NCBI GenBank assembly: GCA_947359465.1
Contig: OX375873.1
Location: 136,106,899-136,170,898, forward strand
Length of the DNA: 64,000 nt
DNA from: Metellina segmentata
Lineage: Eukaryota; Arthropoda; Arachnida; Araneae; Tetragnathidae
Direction: 5' to 3'
Shown in pieces: positions 51,262 through 61,429 of this stretch (positions are counted from its first letter, which is position 1; each line of letters opens with the position of its first letter). Under the pieces are notes generated by a model. That model was given only the letters and a program-made list of their open reading frames with translations, was not told the origin of the DNA and made no database searches. A program made the translations under genes and the position numbers.

Positions 51262-51890
51262 CTACCCTCATTTAAACAAGTCTGGAGCCCGTAGCGGAAT
51301 TTTTATTAACGCTCCATACAGTACTATTAAAATGAAGAAAAGAAATCCGGACTTCTGTTCAGTTTTCAGAAGTGAGCTCATTGTCGTTGATGAAAGGCTT
51401 AACGACATCATGTCTGTTCCGAACCGACATCTACCTAATAGTGTGGGAGATAAAACTGGCATATCGATCCTTAACAAACTCAAGCATGTCTCATCCTTCT
51501 GTGAGGTGCACATACAGTGGATCCCTTCACACGTGGATTGGTAAATGAAATGGATTTGGCGATGAACCATTGGTCCTCTACTCACTGATTGACGTTTCTG
51601 GAGCTTTACTATCTCGATGAGAAAGCACGGATCGTTCTTCCGATACACTCTTGGTATCGTAGATATCGCCCCGCAAGATCTCTTGCTCGCAATTGCGACA
51701 TACATATTCAGACAGCGCTCTCACACTTTTTCAGTGGCCATCCGAGGTGTCTCACATTTTGCTGGGGTCGCAACATTCATCCTGTTTGCCTTAAATGCCA
51801 ATCTGACCAGGCCTCCCCAAGAACAAGCAAGAACAGTGACAATCCAAAACTAAGCAAGAAACAAAATGAAATCTACTGCACACATTTTCA
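51262..51890 (+). pseudogene. Jockey-type LINE ORF2 fragment: RNase H domain and C-terminus
   Basis: 5'-truncated non-LTR retrotransposon. Frames in order: INAPYS and KKRNPDFCSVFRSELIVVDE (RNase H start, with the family's FRSEL.A.DE pattern), GDKTGISILNKLK, VHIQWIPSHVDW (the HxQWIPSHV motif), interrupted by a stop at 51541. Then frame 51589 gives HSWYRRYRPARSLARNCD, QTALSHFFSGHPRCLTF and CLKCQSDQASP, the Cys-containing C-terminal region of Jockey ORF2 proteins. The reverse transcriptase and endonuclease are absent, so it cannot retrotranspose. The style resembles elements I associate with spiders. Confidence 0.85.
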
Positions 51891-51891
51891 A

Positions 51892-52135
51892 ACATGTCTA
51901 ATTGGGTTATTGTTGCTAATCTCCACGTCTAACTCCAGCGTGACCCAGTCCAAAAGTCCATTCACACGTACAGAGTCATACAACACCAAAAGAGGTTCCG
52001 AAAACAGGTAGATTCGGTAAAACACCAGGCACTTGAGAATGTGCGTTGGGGAGTCCTGGTCAGACTGGCATTTAAGGCAAAAAGGATAAATCTTGCGACC
52101 ACTGCAAAATGTGAGATAGGATGGTCACTGAAAAA
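51892..52135 (-). pseudogene. Second Jockey C-terminal fragment, inverted
   Basis: The minus-strand frame without an ATG reads YLTFCSGRKIYPFCLKCQ, SDQDSPTHILKCL, then FSEPLLVLYDSVRVNGLLDW and ends at a natural-looking stop near 51892. The first part is homologous to 51730-51832 on the plus strand; the last part supplies the C-terminal end missing there. The two fragments face tail to tail. Confidence 0.8.
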
Positions 52136-52334
52136 TCATTTTTTCCACGCTAGAGGGAAAGGACATACGAGATAGACTGTCTATTAGGAAGTTGGTATTT
52201 TCCCAAAATATTTGGTAATAAGACTATAGTCTTCCTAAGTCTTAAGACCCATGTCTCTTAGTGAACATAGTTTAACTGTATATTGATTTCATTTATTTTC
52301 TCAGTGCGACCTAAATGTCCAATAATTCTGTAGA

Positions 52335-53095
52335 CAGGGTGGTAACAGAACCTGGAACACCGGGAAATCAGGGAATCTATTAGCATTATCGTATGTCCAC
52401 TATTATCGTATGTCCACTATTATCGTATGTCCACTATTATCGTATGTCCTATTTAGAGATGTGCGTTTACGAGTACTTTTGAGTATCGAATAAATCGTAT
52501 TCGCCGTAATTGTAAGTCGAATAAAGAATTCTGGCGTCGTCATTTTTGAACACCGCGAAAACCGCCGCCACCATTTTTTTCGCGGCCGCAGCGTCTCGTC
52601 GCCGTGAGACTAGCGATACAACTTGTGGTATACAATTTGAAATTTGTGTAACGAATGATGTTTTTTGAGTATTCAATTAATGTTTTTTGAGTATTCAATT
52701 AATGTTTTTTGTTTGCAATTACATCTTTGTAGAATTTTTTTTATGTATATTTGCATTTGATTTTAAATCGTATAATAGTGTACGGTCAAGTGTAAAAAGT
52801 TCATAATCAAAATATTTTGTATTTTTTTCTCCACTTTTTTCAATTGCTATTGTAAGAGTTCCATTTAAGGTTCCAACCCGTACAATAACAATTAAAATAT
52901 CTGAAGATAAAAAATACAAAATATTTGTGGAGAATAATAATACCTAAATATTTAAAAATATTGTGTGGATTCTGTAAATCGATATCAGTCACGGATCACA
53001 ACATTTCTTAAGGGAATTGTAAAATCAGGGAAATCTTTCGGAGACTATCTGGGAAATCAGGAATTTTTTTTTTCAAGGATTTTGTTGCCACCCTA
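52335..53095. mobile_element. hAT-6-type element, copy 1 (761 bp)
   Basis: Starts CAGGGTGGTAACAGAACCTG and ends TTTTGTTGCCACCCTA, imperfect TIRs. Flanks GTAGA/ATAGA are a decayed 5-bp TSD. Shares most of its interior with copy 2 (CGATACAACTTGTGGTATAC, CACGGATCACAACATTTCTT). Contains a 17-bp minisatellite at 52385-52448. No transposase. Confidence 0.85.
52385..52448. repeat. 17-bp minisatellite, four units
   Basis: TATCGTATGTCCACTAT repeated with GTATGTCC at 52391, 52408, 52425 and 52442. Copy 2 of the host element has a single diverged unit. Confidence 0.95.
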
Positions 53096-53099
53096 ATAG

Positions 53100-53799
53100 A
53101 AGTGTCAAATGATTAACACGAACGCGTGAAAAAATTATCCAATGATCTACTCTCAGAAACTCCACAAAAATGGTTAAAAGTTAAAAATATGTTCCATGGG
53201 TAAAAAACTCCCAACAGAAAATAACGTATCGCTACCAGTACAAAATGAAACAACACCGCAAATAAATGAGTTATCTCAAAAATTTCACTTCCAACACTCG
53301 GTATTTTATTCTTTTGCCCTGTTCGGCTCTCAAAGAGCAAATTACAATTCCTTTATGTCACGAAAATGGCTGAAAAGAATTCTTTTGTTGCTCAGAATTA
53401 AAGAAAAAACCTCTACGCTCCACCGCACAGTGCCGAGAAATGAAATTTAAATAATTTCGCTAAAGACGGAAAATGCCACGAAATACGCGACTGCTCTTTC
53501 TATATCCAAGGGTGAATATTAAATGCAGTGGGGCTGAGTCTGAAGGGAGCTTCGGAACATGACGTCTTGACAAAGGCTGTCGCGCTATTGGACGGTCAAA
53601 TAAAGAAACCCTTTTGCATGTTATTACGAAACACTGGATGGACACCTATCCAGTTTAAATAGGTTGATATATAGAACAACTAGGCGAATGTGGAAATTTT
53701 CTAAGGGACTTTTGAACTGCATGTTTAAATGGCTCCTGTGAAAATGCACGTGCAAGGCTTCCACAACCAAAGACGTCATCTGACGGTGGATTACAATTA
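53100..53799. other. No feature recognised
   Basis: Overlapping frames on both strands (53113-53450) lack domains. Confidence 0.35.
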
Positions 53800-53952
53800 T
53801 GTGGGCCGACCAACCGGTCTGGTGGTTAAGGTGTTAGCCTCTAGATAAGGAAGGTTCCTCGTTCGAACCTGGGTCAATGCATGAATGTTTGTAAGCGTAT
53901 GGTGTAGAGGCCCGATGGTACAACTTAAATATGTCGTGGCCGAAAGTCATCA
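53800..53952 (+). mobile_element. SINE-B, 5' part (interrupted by hAT-6)
   Basis: CCGGTCTGGTGGTTAAGGTG, TTAGCCTCTAGATAAGG, GTTCGAACCTGGGTCAATGC, GCGTATGGTGTAGAGG, TCGTGGCCGAAAGTCATCA; CATCA (53948-53952) is the left TSD. Confidence 0.9.
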
Positions 53953-54688
53953 CAGGGTGATAACAGAACCTGGAAATCAGGGAATTCTCAAAGAACTTTT
54001 TTAATTCTGGAAAGATCAGGGAAATATAAGGGAAAATTTCCAAATATCACAAAAAATCATGGAGATTTTGATAACTTAAACGGTTGCTATTATCGTTTTC
54101 CCTATTTAGGGGCGATTACGAGTGCTTCTGAGAATCGCATTCGCCGAAATTGTAATTCGAACCCTGGCGTCGTAATTTGCAAACACCGCGAAAACCGGCT
54201 GCAGCTTCTTGTCGTGAGGCTAGCGATACAACTTGTGGTATACAATTTGAAATTTGTGTAGTTAGTTTTGTTTTTTTGTGTAATAAATTATTATTTTTTC
54301 TTTGCAATTACATTTTTGCAGAATATTTGTATGTATATTTGCATCTGATTTCATTGACTAGTATGATAATGTAGGGTCAGGTGTAAAAAGTTCATAGTCA
54401 AAATATTTTGCATTTTTTTTCTCCAGTTTTTTCAATTGCTACTGTAAGAATTCCATTAAGGGTTCCAACCCTTACAATAACAATTAAAATATCAGTACAG
54501 AAAAAATACAAAATATTTGTGGAAAATTATCCTTTTATCCCATCTGACCCTAAACATTTAAAAATAGTGTCGTGGATAATGTATATCTGTACCAATCACG
54601 GACTACATTTCTTAAGGGAATTGTGAAATCATGGAAATTTTTGTGAGACTATCAGGGAACTTTTTTCAAGGATTTTATTGCCACCCTG
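53953..54688. mobile_element. hAT-6-type element, copy 2 (736 bp)
   Basis: CAGGGTGATAACAGAACCTG at the left, TTTTATTGCCACCCTG at the right, perfect 5-bp TSD CATCA (53948-53952, 54689-54693) in SINE-B. Removing the element and one TSD restores AAAGTCATCACGTTGGG, the SINE-B body. Confidence 0.93.
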
Positions 54689-54832
54689 CATCACGTTGGG
54701 TTGGTGTGGATGTTTGGAGAGTGGAGTGCCAGCCCAGGTATGACCTCGTCATCTGACCGTGGTTCAAAATAACGCTGTGTTTTGTCTTCGAATCTTTCCC
54801 TTCGGGGTTGATCCAGGACATTAAAAAAATCG
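54689..54832 (+). mobile_element. SINE-B, 3' part
   Basis: CATCACGTTGGGTTGGTGTG, GGAGTGCCAGCCCAGG, TCATCTGACCGTGGTTCAAA, GGGTTGATCCAGGACAT; ends before the usual tail. Confidence 0.88.
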
Positions 54833-54834
54833 TG

Positions 54835-56340
54835 CAAAGTCCGTTTCTTTGGTTTCTTTTGTTGTTTTTTACGCTACAAAAACATTTTCATTTGAGATTT
54901 TCTAACAATATCCGATCGCAAAATCCTTGTCAATAATGACCAAGTTCTCCGTTTTAATAAAATCCTTTCTCCTGGAACTTCCTCTGGAAAAGAAAAACTT
55001 TCCCCAAGAAACGTCTGTTGATAATTGATCGCTATTCCTTAATGACTTCTATTAAAGGATGAGATTGTTCAAGATCGTCGAGGAGAGTTGATATTGTTCT
55101 ATTAGCGTTTCGATTAAATTAGCTTAGTTTTAACTCATAAACTTTTATTTTTTGTTTCTTAAAAAAAGGAAGAAACGTTTCAATAAAAAAAGTCTCACCC
55201 CTGTTCAAAACCGAGTTTTCAATTTGTGATTTCAACAAATATGATTACAACAAAATAATAATAAACTAGGAAGAAAAAAAAAACAGACCCGAAAGAGAAA
55301 AAACTTTCCTGGAATGTAATATGAAGCCGTTGCTTAAAGCCGACTCCTTTCTGTAAGCGTTTTATTATCTGTCTCGAATTGTTTCGTCCTTTTTTTCTTC
55401 CTCCTTTCGAGGGAAAATAAAATAAAAGGAGCCCTTTAGAAAAGAATATTGAAAATGGGGGGAATTACCGAGCGCCGTCGAGTTAGAGTAATGACCATGT
55501 TCTCCGTTTTCATAGAGTCCCCCTTCCATTGTTCGGACATTTTTATTTTCTCCGGATGCCAACGGGAAAAAGTTTTTTCCCCCGAAAATGGGAAACGAGG
55601 CCTTCGTAATTATTTTTGAGAATGAATCTCGATTATAAACTCTTGGAATTGAAGTGTTGGACCTTTTCCTGTCGATGGAGCTCCCGTATTTGTGGAACTC
55701 TAAAAGCGATTTTCGCTCATTTTTATCTTCCTCGGAGTGAATTTATTAATGGGTAGGCTCTCCGTGGATATATAATAGACGGGATGGTTTTCTTCTGAGC
55801 ACACTTTTTTCGCTTTAATGATGACGAAGACGAATGGACTTTTCTTTAAAAGAAAAGATAAATGAACGCTTTTAATATCCCCTTTCCCGTTATTTTGTAT
55901 TCGGTTATGAGATGCGATGGAAGTGGCCTCAAAAACAATTTGTCAGTAATCGCGACTTCCCAGCTTCACGCGGTTAGCCTCCTCAACCCTCCAAGTGGTT
56001 TCTATGAGGTATCTCATTCATCAAGCACTAGGAGAGAGCGCTACCAATTCGAATTGGCCGACTCCTTTTCGTGTTTGTCCTATTGTAATTGTTTGTTCTA
56101 ACTTGGATCAACGTAGCTTCAGTCATTTGGTATGCCCGAGACGCTGATGGTCTTGTTTTTATTATCTGACTGTTTAAATATTTTTATTCTCAACATGTTT
56201 CAAATCTACCTTTTATTGAACTTGATTTTTAAATGTTTTATACCTTTATTGGGTTATATTTGGTCTAGCGTAGCTTGCCCGCTTTTGCCTTTTGCCGCTG
56301 CACGTCATAACCCCCCCCCCCTCCCCGACGATTAAGATTT
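54835..56340. other. Unique region
   Basis: 55270-55860 is a composition-balanced, repeat-free island with T- and A-runs. No supported frame. A C-run occurs at 56312-56323. Confidence 0.35.
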
Positions 56341-56420
56341 GACCCATTTTGATAATGATGATATATCTCGTCATCAAGCTAGTGACTATTTTTTTCATGA
56401 TGACGGGATCAAGATCTGGT
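56340..56420. repeat. GACGAGATAT palindrome array, locus 3
   Basis: TGATGATATATCTCGTCATC at 56356, GATGACGGGATC at 56399 and AAGATCTGGTCAG at 56410, the unit seen at 43127-43262. Confidence 0.7.
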
Positions 56421-56511
56421 CAGTTGTGCTCAAGATGCCCCAGGATCTACAGCTTCAAGTGGGTTCCGAACCCCTACGACCGGGAATGGATCAAAGAGAC
56501 TGTTAAATTAA

Positions 56512-56772
56512 TCTTTTCACTACAGCTACAGATATAACTGGCGCGATTCTTATGGCTTTCAAGTTGCAACTGCTGTACTGGCCTTTGTCTAAATTCCTTC
56601 TTGGCACGATTCTAATAATGTTCCAGGTACAACTGCTGTACTGACCGTAGTCTAAATATTTTCTTGGCACTATTCTAATAATGTTCAAGATACAACAGCT
56701 GTACTGGCCGTTGTCTAAATTCCTTCTTGGCGCGATCGAGGTACAAATGCTCTACCTGCTGTAGTCTACAGG
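56512..56772. mobile_element. piggyBac-like MITE copy P2, expanded (261 bp)
   Basis: TTAA at 56508-56511 and 56773-56776. Ends TCTTTTCACTACAGC and TGTAGTCTACAGG. Four internal units with CTGTACTGG-type anchors at 56571, 56634, 56697 (63-bp period) and 56748. Two 63-bp units longer than P1 and P3 (135 bp). Confidence 0.85.
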
Positions 56773-56779
56773 TTAAGGG

Positions 56780-57590
56780 TCGGAGAACTAGAGGCAAACG
56801 GACCAATCCATTAAAACTTAATTGTACAATTTTATTGGGGTGCGCTCGTAAATCAAGAAAAAATATTTTGAAATCGATAGTATAGTTTGAAATCAGGAAA
56901 AAAACATGGAGAATATTTAATTTTGGATATTAGCACTCCGAAACGAGGAATCACACTCCCTTTGCAAAAGTGCCAAAATGCTACACGTGCGATTTGCTCG
57001 GTTAGGTGTTTTGGCGCCTTAGGCGCAAATGCCACATTGGGTCAAGCTGCTACAAACACAAGATAACGTCAAGTAAAAAGTGTGAAAGGGAAATAACAGT
57101 ACTGGATGATGAAAACAGGAAAAGGTCCCTTGAGCGCGGCCTCCGTTTTAACTGAAGATAGTCAACCCCATGGGAAAAGATCACTGGGGTACCTCGGGTA
57201 CGTGAAACCCGTACACACATAAAAGAGATGTACCCCCTGAGAGTGCGTTTGGCCTGGAGAGAGACATTCCAAAAGTTTTGAAGTTCTAAAAAACTTGCTA
57301 GACGGTTAGTCGCCTATTAGATTTGATACTTTCACGATTGGAGTGACGAAAATCTTACAGGACTTAAGATAGGGCAATCCTAACCATTCAAGAAGATAAA
57401 AATCGACTTTTTAATTACGACACTCAAATTATCAACTATTTACGGTTTTAGAAACCAGGCGTTAGAGATATGTATGGAACTAAGTAAACACAAAAGTGGA
57501 TGATAGTTGAATTTTTCTCCTGGCCAATCACTTCCTAAAAAATTACCAATCCCCAGAAAACTCGTCTTTGCTCGTTTCATACACTGTTCA
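56780..57590. other. Mixed region with SINE-C-like end and family G
   Basis: 57010-57070 (minus) is GCGCAAATGCC, GTCAAGCTGCTACAAACACA, a SINE-C end. 57090-57240 is a family G copy (GATCACTGGGGTACCTCGGG). The rest is not recognised. Confidence 0.45.
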
Positions 57591-57593
57591 CTG

Positions 57594-57805
57594 GGACCGT
57601 GGGGGCTCAGTGGATTTGCCCACTGCGCTAACAGCCTGCGGGTTGTAACGGTGCAGGTCCGATTCCTGTATGTAGTACTCTCTGCAGTGTTCGTAAAATT
57701 GTCCCTCTGTGCGTATGTTCATTACTTGATGTTGTCTGTGGTGCATCCTGGTCAAATATTGGCCCATGCGCTTTACATCCCTTCTACCCTACCATACATT
57801 TTTCA
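57594..57805 (+). mobile_element. SINE-C copy
   Basis: GGACCGTGGGGGCTCAGTGG, CCCACTGCGCTAACAGCCTG, GTGCAGGTCCGATTCC (box B), TGTGCGTATGTTCATTACTT, GATGTTGTCTGTGGTGCATC, CCTGGTCAAATATTGGCCC. Confidence 0.85.
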
Positions 57806-57813
57806 CAACTTAA

Positions 57814-57948
57814 CCTTTAGACTAAGGCTGGTACAGCAGTTGTACCATTATCGTGCCAAGAAAGAATTTAGACAACGGCCAGTACATCAGTTGTTCATTG
57901 AAAGTCATAAGAATCGCGCCTGTTATATCTATAGTCGTAGTCAAAAGG
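57814..57948. mobile_element. piggyBac-like MITE copy P3 (135 bp)
   Basis: TTAA at 57810-57813 and 57949-57952. Ends CCTTTAGACTAAGGC and GTCGTAGTCAAAAGG. Two internal units (GTACAGCAGTTGTACCATTA; GTACATCAGTTGTTCATTGA). Same length as P1 without its insertion. Confidence 0.9.
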
Positions 57949-58039
57949 TTAATGCGTACTCTGAGACCCAGAGTGGCGTTCAAAATTTCATACACTTCCC
58001 TTCGGAATAAAGTTGTCCTGTTGGAGGGCACAGCATTAG

Positions 58040-58115
58040 GTGTGTGTGAACTTCACGAACCCGAAGTACCTTAGTGATCTATTATTTTGCCCTGGGGTTT
58101 ACCGTCTCTGGTAAA
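58040..58115 (+). repeat. Family G repeat fragment
   Basis: CTTCACGAACCCGAAGTACC, GTGATCTATTATTTTGCCCT, GGGGTTTACCGTCTCTGG. Confidence 0.5.
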
Positions 58116-58124
58116 GATGTATGT

Positions 58125-58272
58125 CACAGCCATTGAGGAGAAATAAGGTAGAGGAGAGATACGATAGAATACCATAGAGGTGTGATAAGATAGAGGGCCA
58201 TAGAGGAGAGATAAGATAGAGGACCACAGATAAGAGACAAGATAGAGGGCCATAGAGGAGAGATCCCTCCTC
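58125..58272. repeat. Minisatellite, GATAAGATAGAGG-type units
   Basis: GATAAGATAGAGGGCCATAG and relatives repeat irregularly every 25-35 bp about five times, purine-rich on the plus strand. Confidence 0.8.
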
Positions 58273-58334
58273 TAAGGTCGCAACCCAAGGTTGCACAAAC
58301 GATCGTTCTCCTCCCTCCTTTTTATTTCTTTTCG

Positions 58335-58410
58335 CAATTACTTGACTTAATCTTGCGTTTGGTGTAGCTTGGCCGAGTACGTCCCTTGTCCCCTCTCCTT
58401 TATAAACTAT
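58335..58410 (+). mobile_element. SINE-C-type tail
   Basis: ATTACTTGACTTAATCTTGC, GTTTGGTGTAGCTTGGCCGA, GTACGTCCCTTGTC. Confidence 0.55.
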
Positions 58411-59060
58411 GCAGCAGTTGGAAGACAGTTAAGAAATAAAACTTTTATTTGTTGAAGAAGAGGACGGAGATGCCTGGATACGACACGAAATAAAATAAGA
58501 AGTGATAGATGATCTGTGGTCGGTATCCGAGTTGGGTGCCAGAAAAGAGGTCTTTATAGATAAACGATGAAACGTGCGAGTTGATGGTCCTGAGTGGTGG
58601 TTTCCCCCCTTCCATCGCAAGGAAATCCTTTTTTCCCTCTGGACCGCTATTAAACCGTAAATCGTCTTGGAAAGACCGGGAGGAGGGGGAAGAGCCGGAG
58701 AGATATATTTTCCCGATAACAAATGTCGAAATCGATAGGCATAAGGCTCGGGTGTGTTTTAGTTTAAATAATCATTCCCGCGAAAGGTCAACGGGAGGAT
58801 CGAAATGGACAGGCCTGGAGGGAGTAAAATGGAACGGAGTGAAGAAGTATCGAAGAATCTTGGAACACAGATCCGAAACTCGATAGTTTCGGAGAAGGGA
58901 GTCTGGTGACGATAAAGTGCCCACGTTGAAAATACTCTCGCCAACATATTCTTTTTTCGAGATGACCTGAAGGTATTTGAGAATTTCCAGCTCCAAGCAC
59001 ATGCAACCCTATTTATCAATTTGATTTGCTCGGATGCAATGTTTTCGTATTTGATATTTC
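58411..59060. other. Unique island
   Basis: 58440-59030 is repeat-free and balanced in composition. Frames of 73-101 codons on both strands overlap (58429-59019) without domains. Confidence 0.35.
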
Positions 59061-59062
59061 AA

Positions 59063-59340
59063 TCAACGTCGCACTGGAACAACACAACGGGCTATTTGCG
59101 ACGGTCTGGGATCAACCCCCGAAGGACAACACCAAATTATTTTGAACAACGGTCAGGTGACGCTGTCGTACCAGAGGTGGCACCCCACTCCGATCTTCCA
59201 CACCATGCCATCTTGAGGACGTTTGAAGCCACGACAGATTAAACGTGCATCAGCCATTCTTTGCAAACGACGGTCTTGGGTTGGATTCGAACTCGCAACC
59301 GTACGATTGCTTACACTTCCAACCGGACTACCGCGGTCCC
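59063..59340 (-). mobile_element. SINE-A, minus copy
   Basis: ATCAACGTCGCACTGGAACA, ACACAACGGGCTATTTGCGA, GGGATCAACCCCCGAAGGAC, GGATTCGAACTCGCAACCGT (box B), CTTCCAACCGGACTACCGCG (box A side). Confidence 0.9.
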
Positions 59341-59344
59341 AGAT

Positions 59345-59906
59345 GCAAAATGAATCGCGTAAAACATAAAATGTGCTGATTAGGCGAGATATTCAACGTC
59401 TGTTTCATACTCAGAGATATTTGAATTAAAAAAAAAAAATCTCGATACATTTTCTCTTGATGAGGTTTTCGTGACAATCGAGCACCACAGATTCCGTTGT
59501 TTTATTTTCATAATTACCACGTCGTGGCTGACCCCTAAACTTCGAATTGGCGTCCATTGTAAATTGACTTAAAGAAACATCCGAAACATTGTTGCCATCC
59601 TCTGATGGTTTTCAAAAGGGGACTCAATTTTCGTTCAACTTTGATGAATTTCCCGAAAAGGTCGCTAAAATTGTGAAATTAGCTTTTGAGATGTTTTGGC
59701 TTCCAACGATACTAGTCACTAAGGTTGAATAGTTTTTTGCAAAATGTGGGCTTTTAGTCGCCCATGGCAGTTCTGTTATTTCTCACAAAAATAGACGATT
59801 TCGTTTCAATTGCAACTTCTCTTGTCGTTGGAGGTACGAGTATGTTCTTTTGGATTTTCATCCTCGCGTGAGAGGAATTTTCTTAGAATTTAAATTTATT
59901 TATTTA
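59345..59906. other. No feature recognised
   Basis: AT-rich; no supported frame. Confidence 0.4.
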
Positions 59907-60549
59907 CTAGCCTCTGCGTGGCTAGCCCGTGCCCGTGGTGTAAGGTATGAATCTGGTGTAAAAATTTCCGCAGATTTCAAATGCGTTGAAGATATATTCA
60001 ATTTAAAAATTATTTATTTAAAGAAAATTATATTTTTAGGTATAAATCTAAACTGAAATTTTCCGCAGATTTCAAATCCGTTGAAATTTTTACTCTATAT
60101 TTAACGGTCTAGGAGATAGAAAAAAGAAGTGTGACTATAGTTAAAAATTTATCGTCTGGCTGGATAAATATTTACCTTTGCAAAATGAAAGCGGAAACGA
60201 AAAAAATAATTTTCTCCGCGTGCAAAATGAAAGCGGAAACGTAAAAAATAATTTTCTGAGCGTTCTCCGAAACGATGAAAATATTTGGCATGGTTCCAAG
60301 GTCACGTGGGTAGAAAAGTCAAGATTGGGGCTATTCTTCTTTCGTCCGGACGAAGAACCAGGTAGAGAATAAAACTATTAAATTCTTTTAAAAATCTTCT
60401 AGATTGAATTTTAAAATTTCGCCGCGACCCAGAAATTGCAAAAAATTTGGACTACCTGCCAAATCTCATTGCTGTAAATGCCTTAGAATCGTCAGGATTT
60501 TGCGCCCGCGAAAAAAACAGACAAACACTTCCTTTTATAATATTAGAGA
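59907..60549 (-). mobile_element. Helitron-like element (family 1), complete ends
   Basis: On the minus strand: start TCTCTAATATTATAAAAGGA, AGTGTTTGTCTG; end AGCCACGCAGAGGCTAG hairpin-plus-CTAG. Flanking A (59906) and T (60550). Contains a 42-bp direct duplication (TGCAAAATGAAAGCGGAAAC at 60179 and 60221). 643 bp, non-autonomous. Confidence 0.87.
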
Positions 60550-60757
60550 TACTGTACCGCCATCTAACAATTAGACGTACAACTGATTAAAGTTAAACAT
60601 TTATACAACTAAGTAAACACAAAAGTGGATGATGGTTGAATCTGGCTAATCTCTACCTTCAAAATTACCATACGATTAGTAAATACAGTAAAAAGTCCGG
60701 AATTGTTCAAAATCCGGACGTTTTGCTAACCGGCGTTTTTTTCCCCTCCATTTTTTT

Positions 60758-60848
60758 CGGATCTTTCCCTCAAGGGACTGATTCCGGACCGTCGTCAATA
60801 GCCCGTTGTGTTGCTCTAGTACGACGTTAACTAAAATTACCAATTACC
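60758..60848 (+). mobile_element. SINE tail fragment
   Basis: GGATCTTTCCCTCAAGGGAC, GACCGTCGTCAATAGCCCGT, GTACGACGTTAACTAAAATT, ACCAATTACC. Confidence 0.75.
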
Positions 60849-60849
60849 C

Positions 60850-61425
60850 CTCCATTTTTTACATTTTTCCGAAAATTTTCAAAAATTAAGAAGTTGAACC
60901 TAGACCTAATTGATGTAACAACGTAAAAAAAACAACCCGTACATATTTAGAGTTAATACCACACGGAAAACTTAGAAGATTTACAATTAAAATTTGTTCC
61001 ATTGTATTAATAAAATTTCTTTCGAATTTTAAAAATTAATCCTATTTATATATTTTATATTGTACTGTTACAAACGCAAAATTCGCGAGGGGTAAACCCT
61101 ATTAGAGAAAAGTAAAAGTGCAACTTATTTGAAAGAATCGACAAAGAAATACCAGAGCAACGGACGGAGCAACCACAAACACAACTAATGTAAAAAAAAA
61201 AAAAAAAAAATGTAGCAGAAATACACACACACACGAAGGGTTGCCTTAAAGCTGGATGAACTCGAGAAAACTGGAAGGTTACCACATTTGGCTATAAATT
61301 GCCGTAGGTTGTAACGTATTGGATACTACATACCCACCCTTTTCCTCATTTACAAAAAAAAAAAAAAAAAATCAAAACACAATAATAAAAAAAAATTGTT
61401 TGACTTTCAAAAAAAAAAATGCAAT
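60850..61425. other. No gene; A-runs
   Basis: A-runs near 61193-61210 and 61352-61370. No supported frame. Confidence 0.4.
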
Positions 61426-61429
61426 AAAA

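Noticed and set aside
51268..51705. 145-codon minus-strand frame
   Set aside because: It is the antisense of the Jockey RNase H fragment, whose plus-strand frame carries the recognisable motifs.
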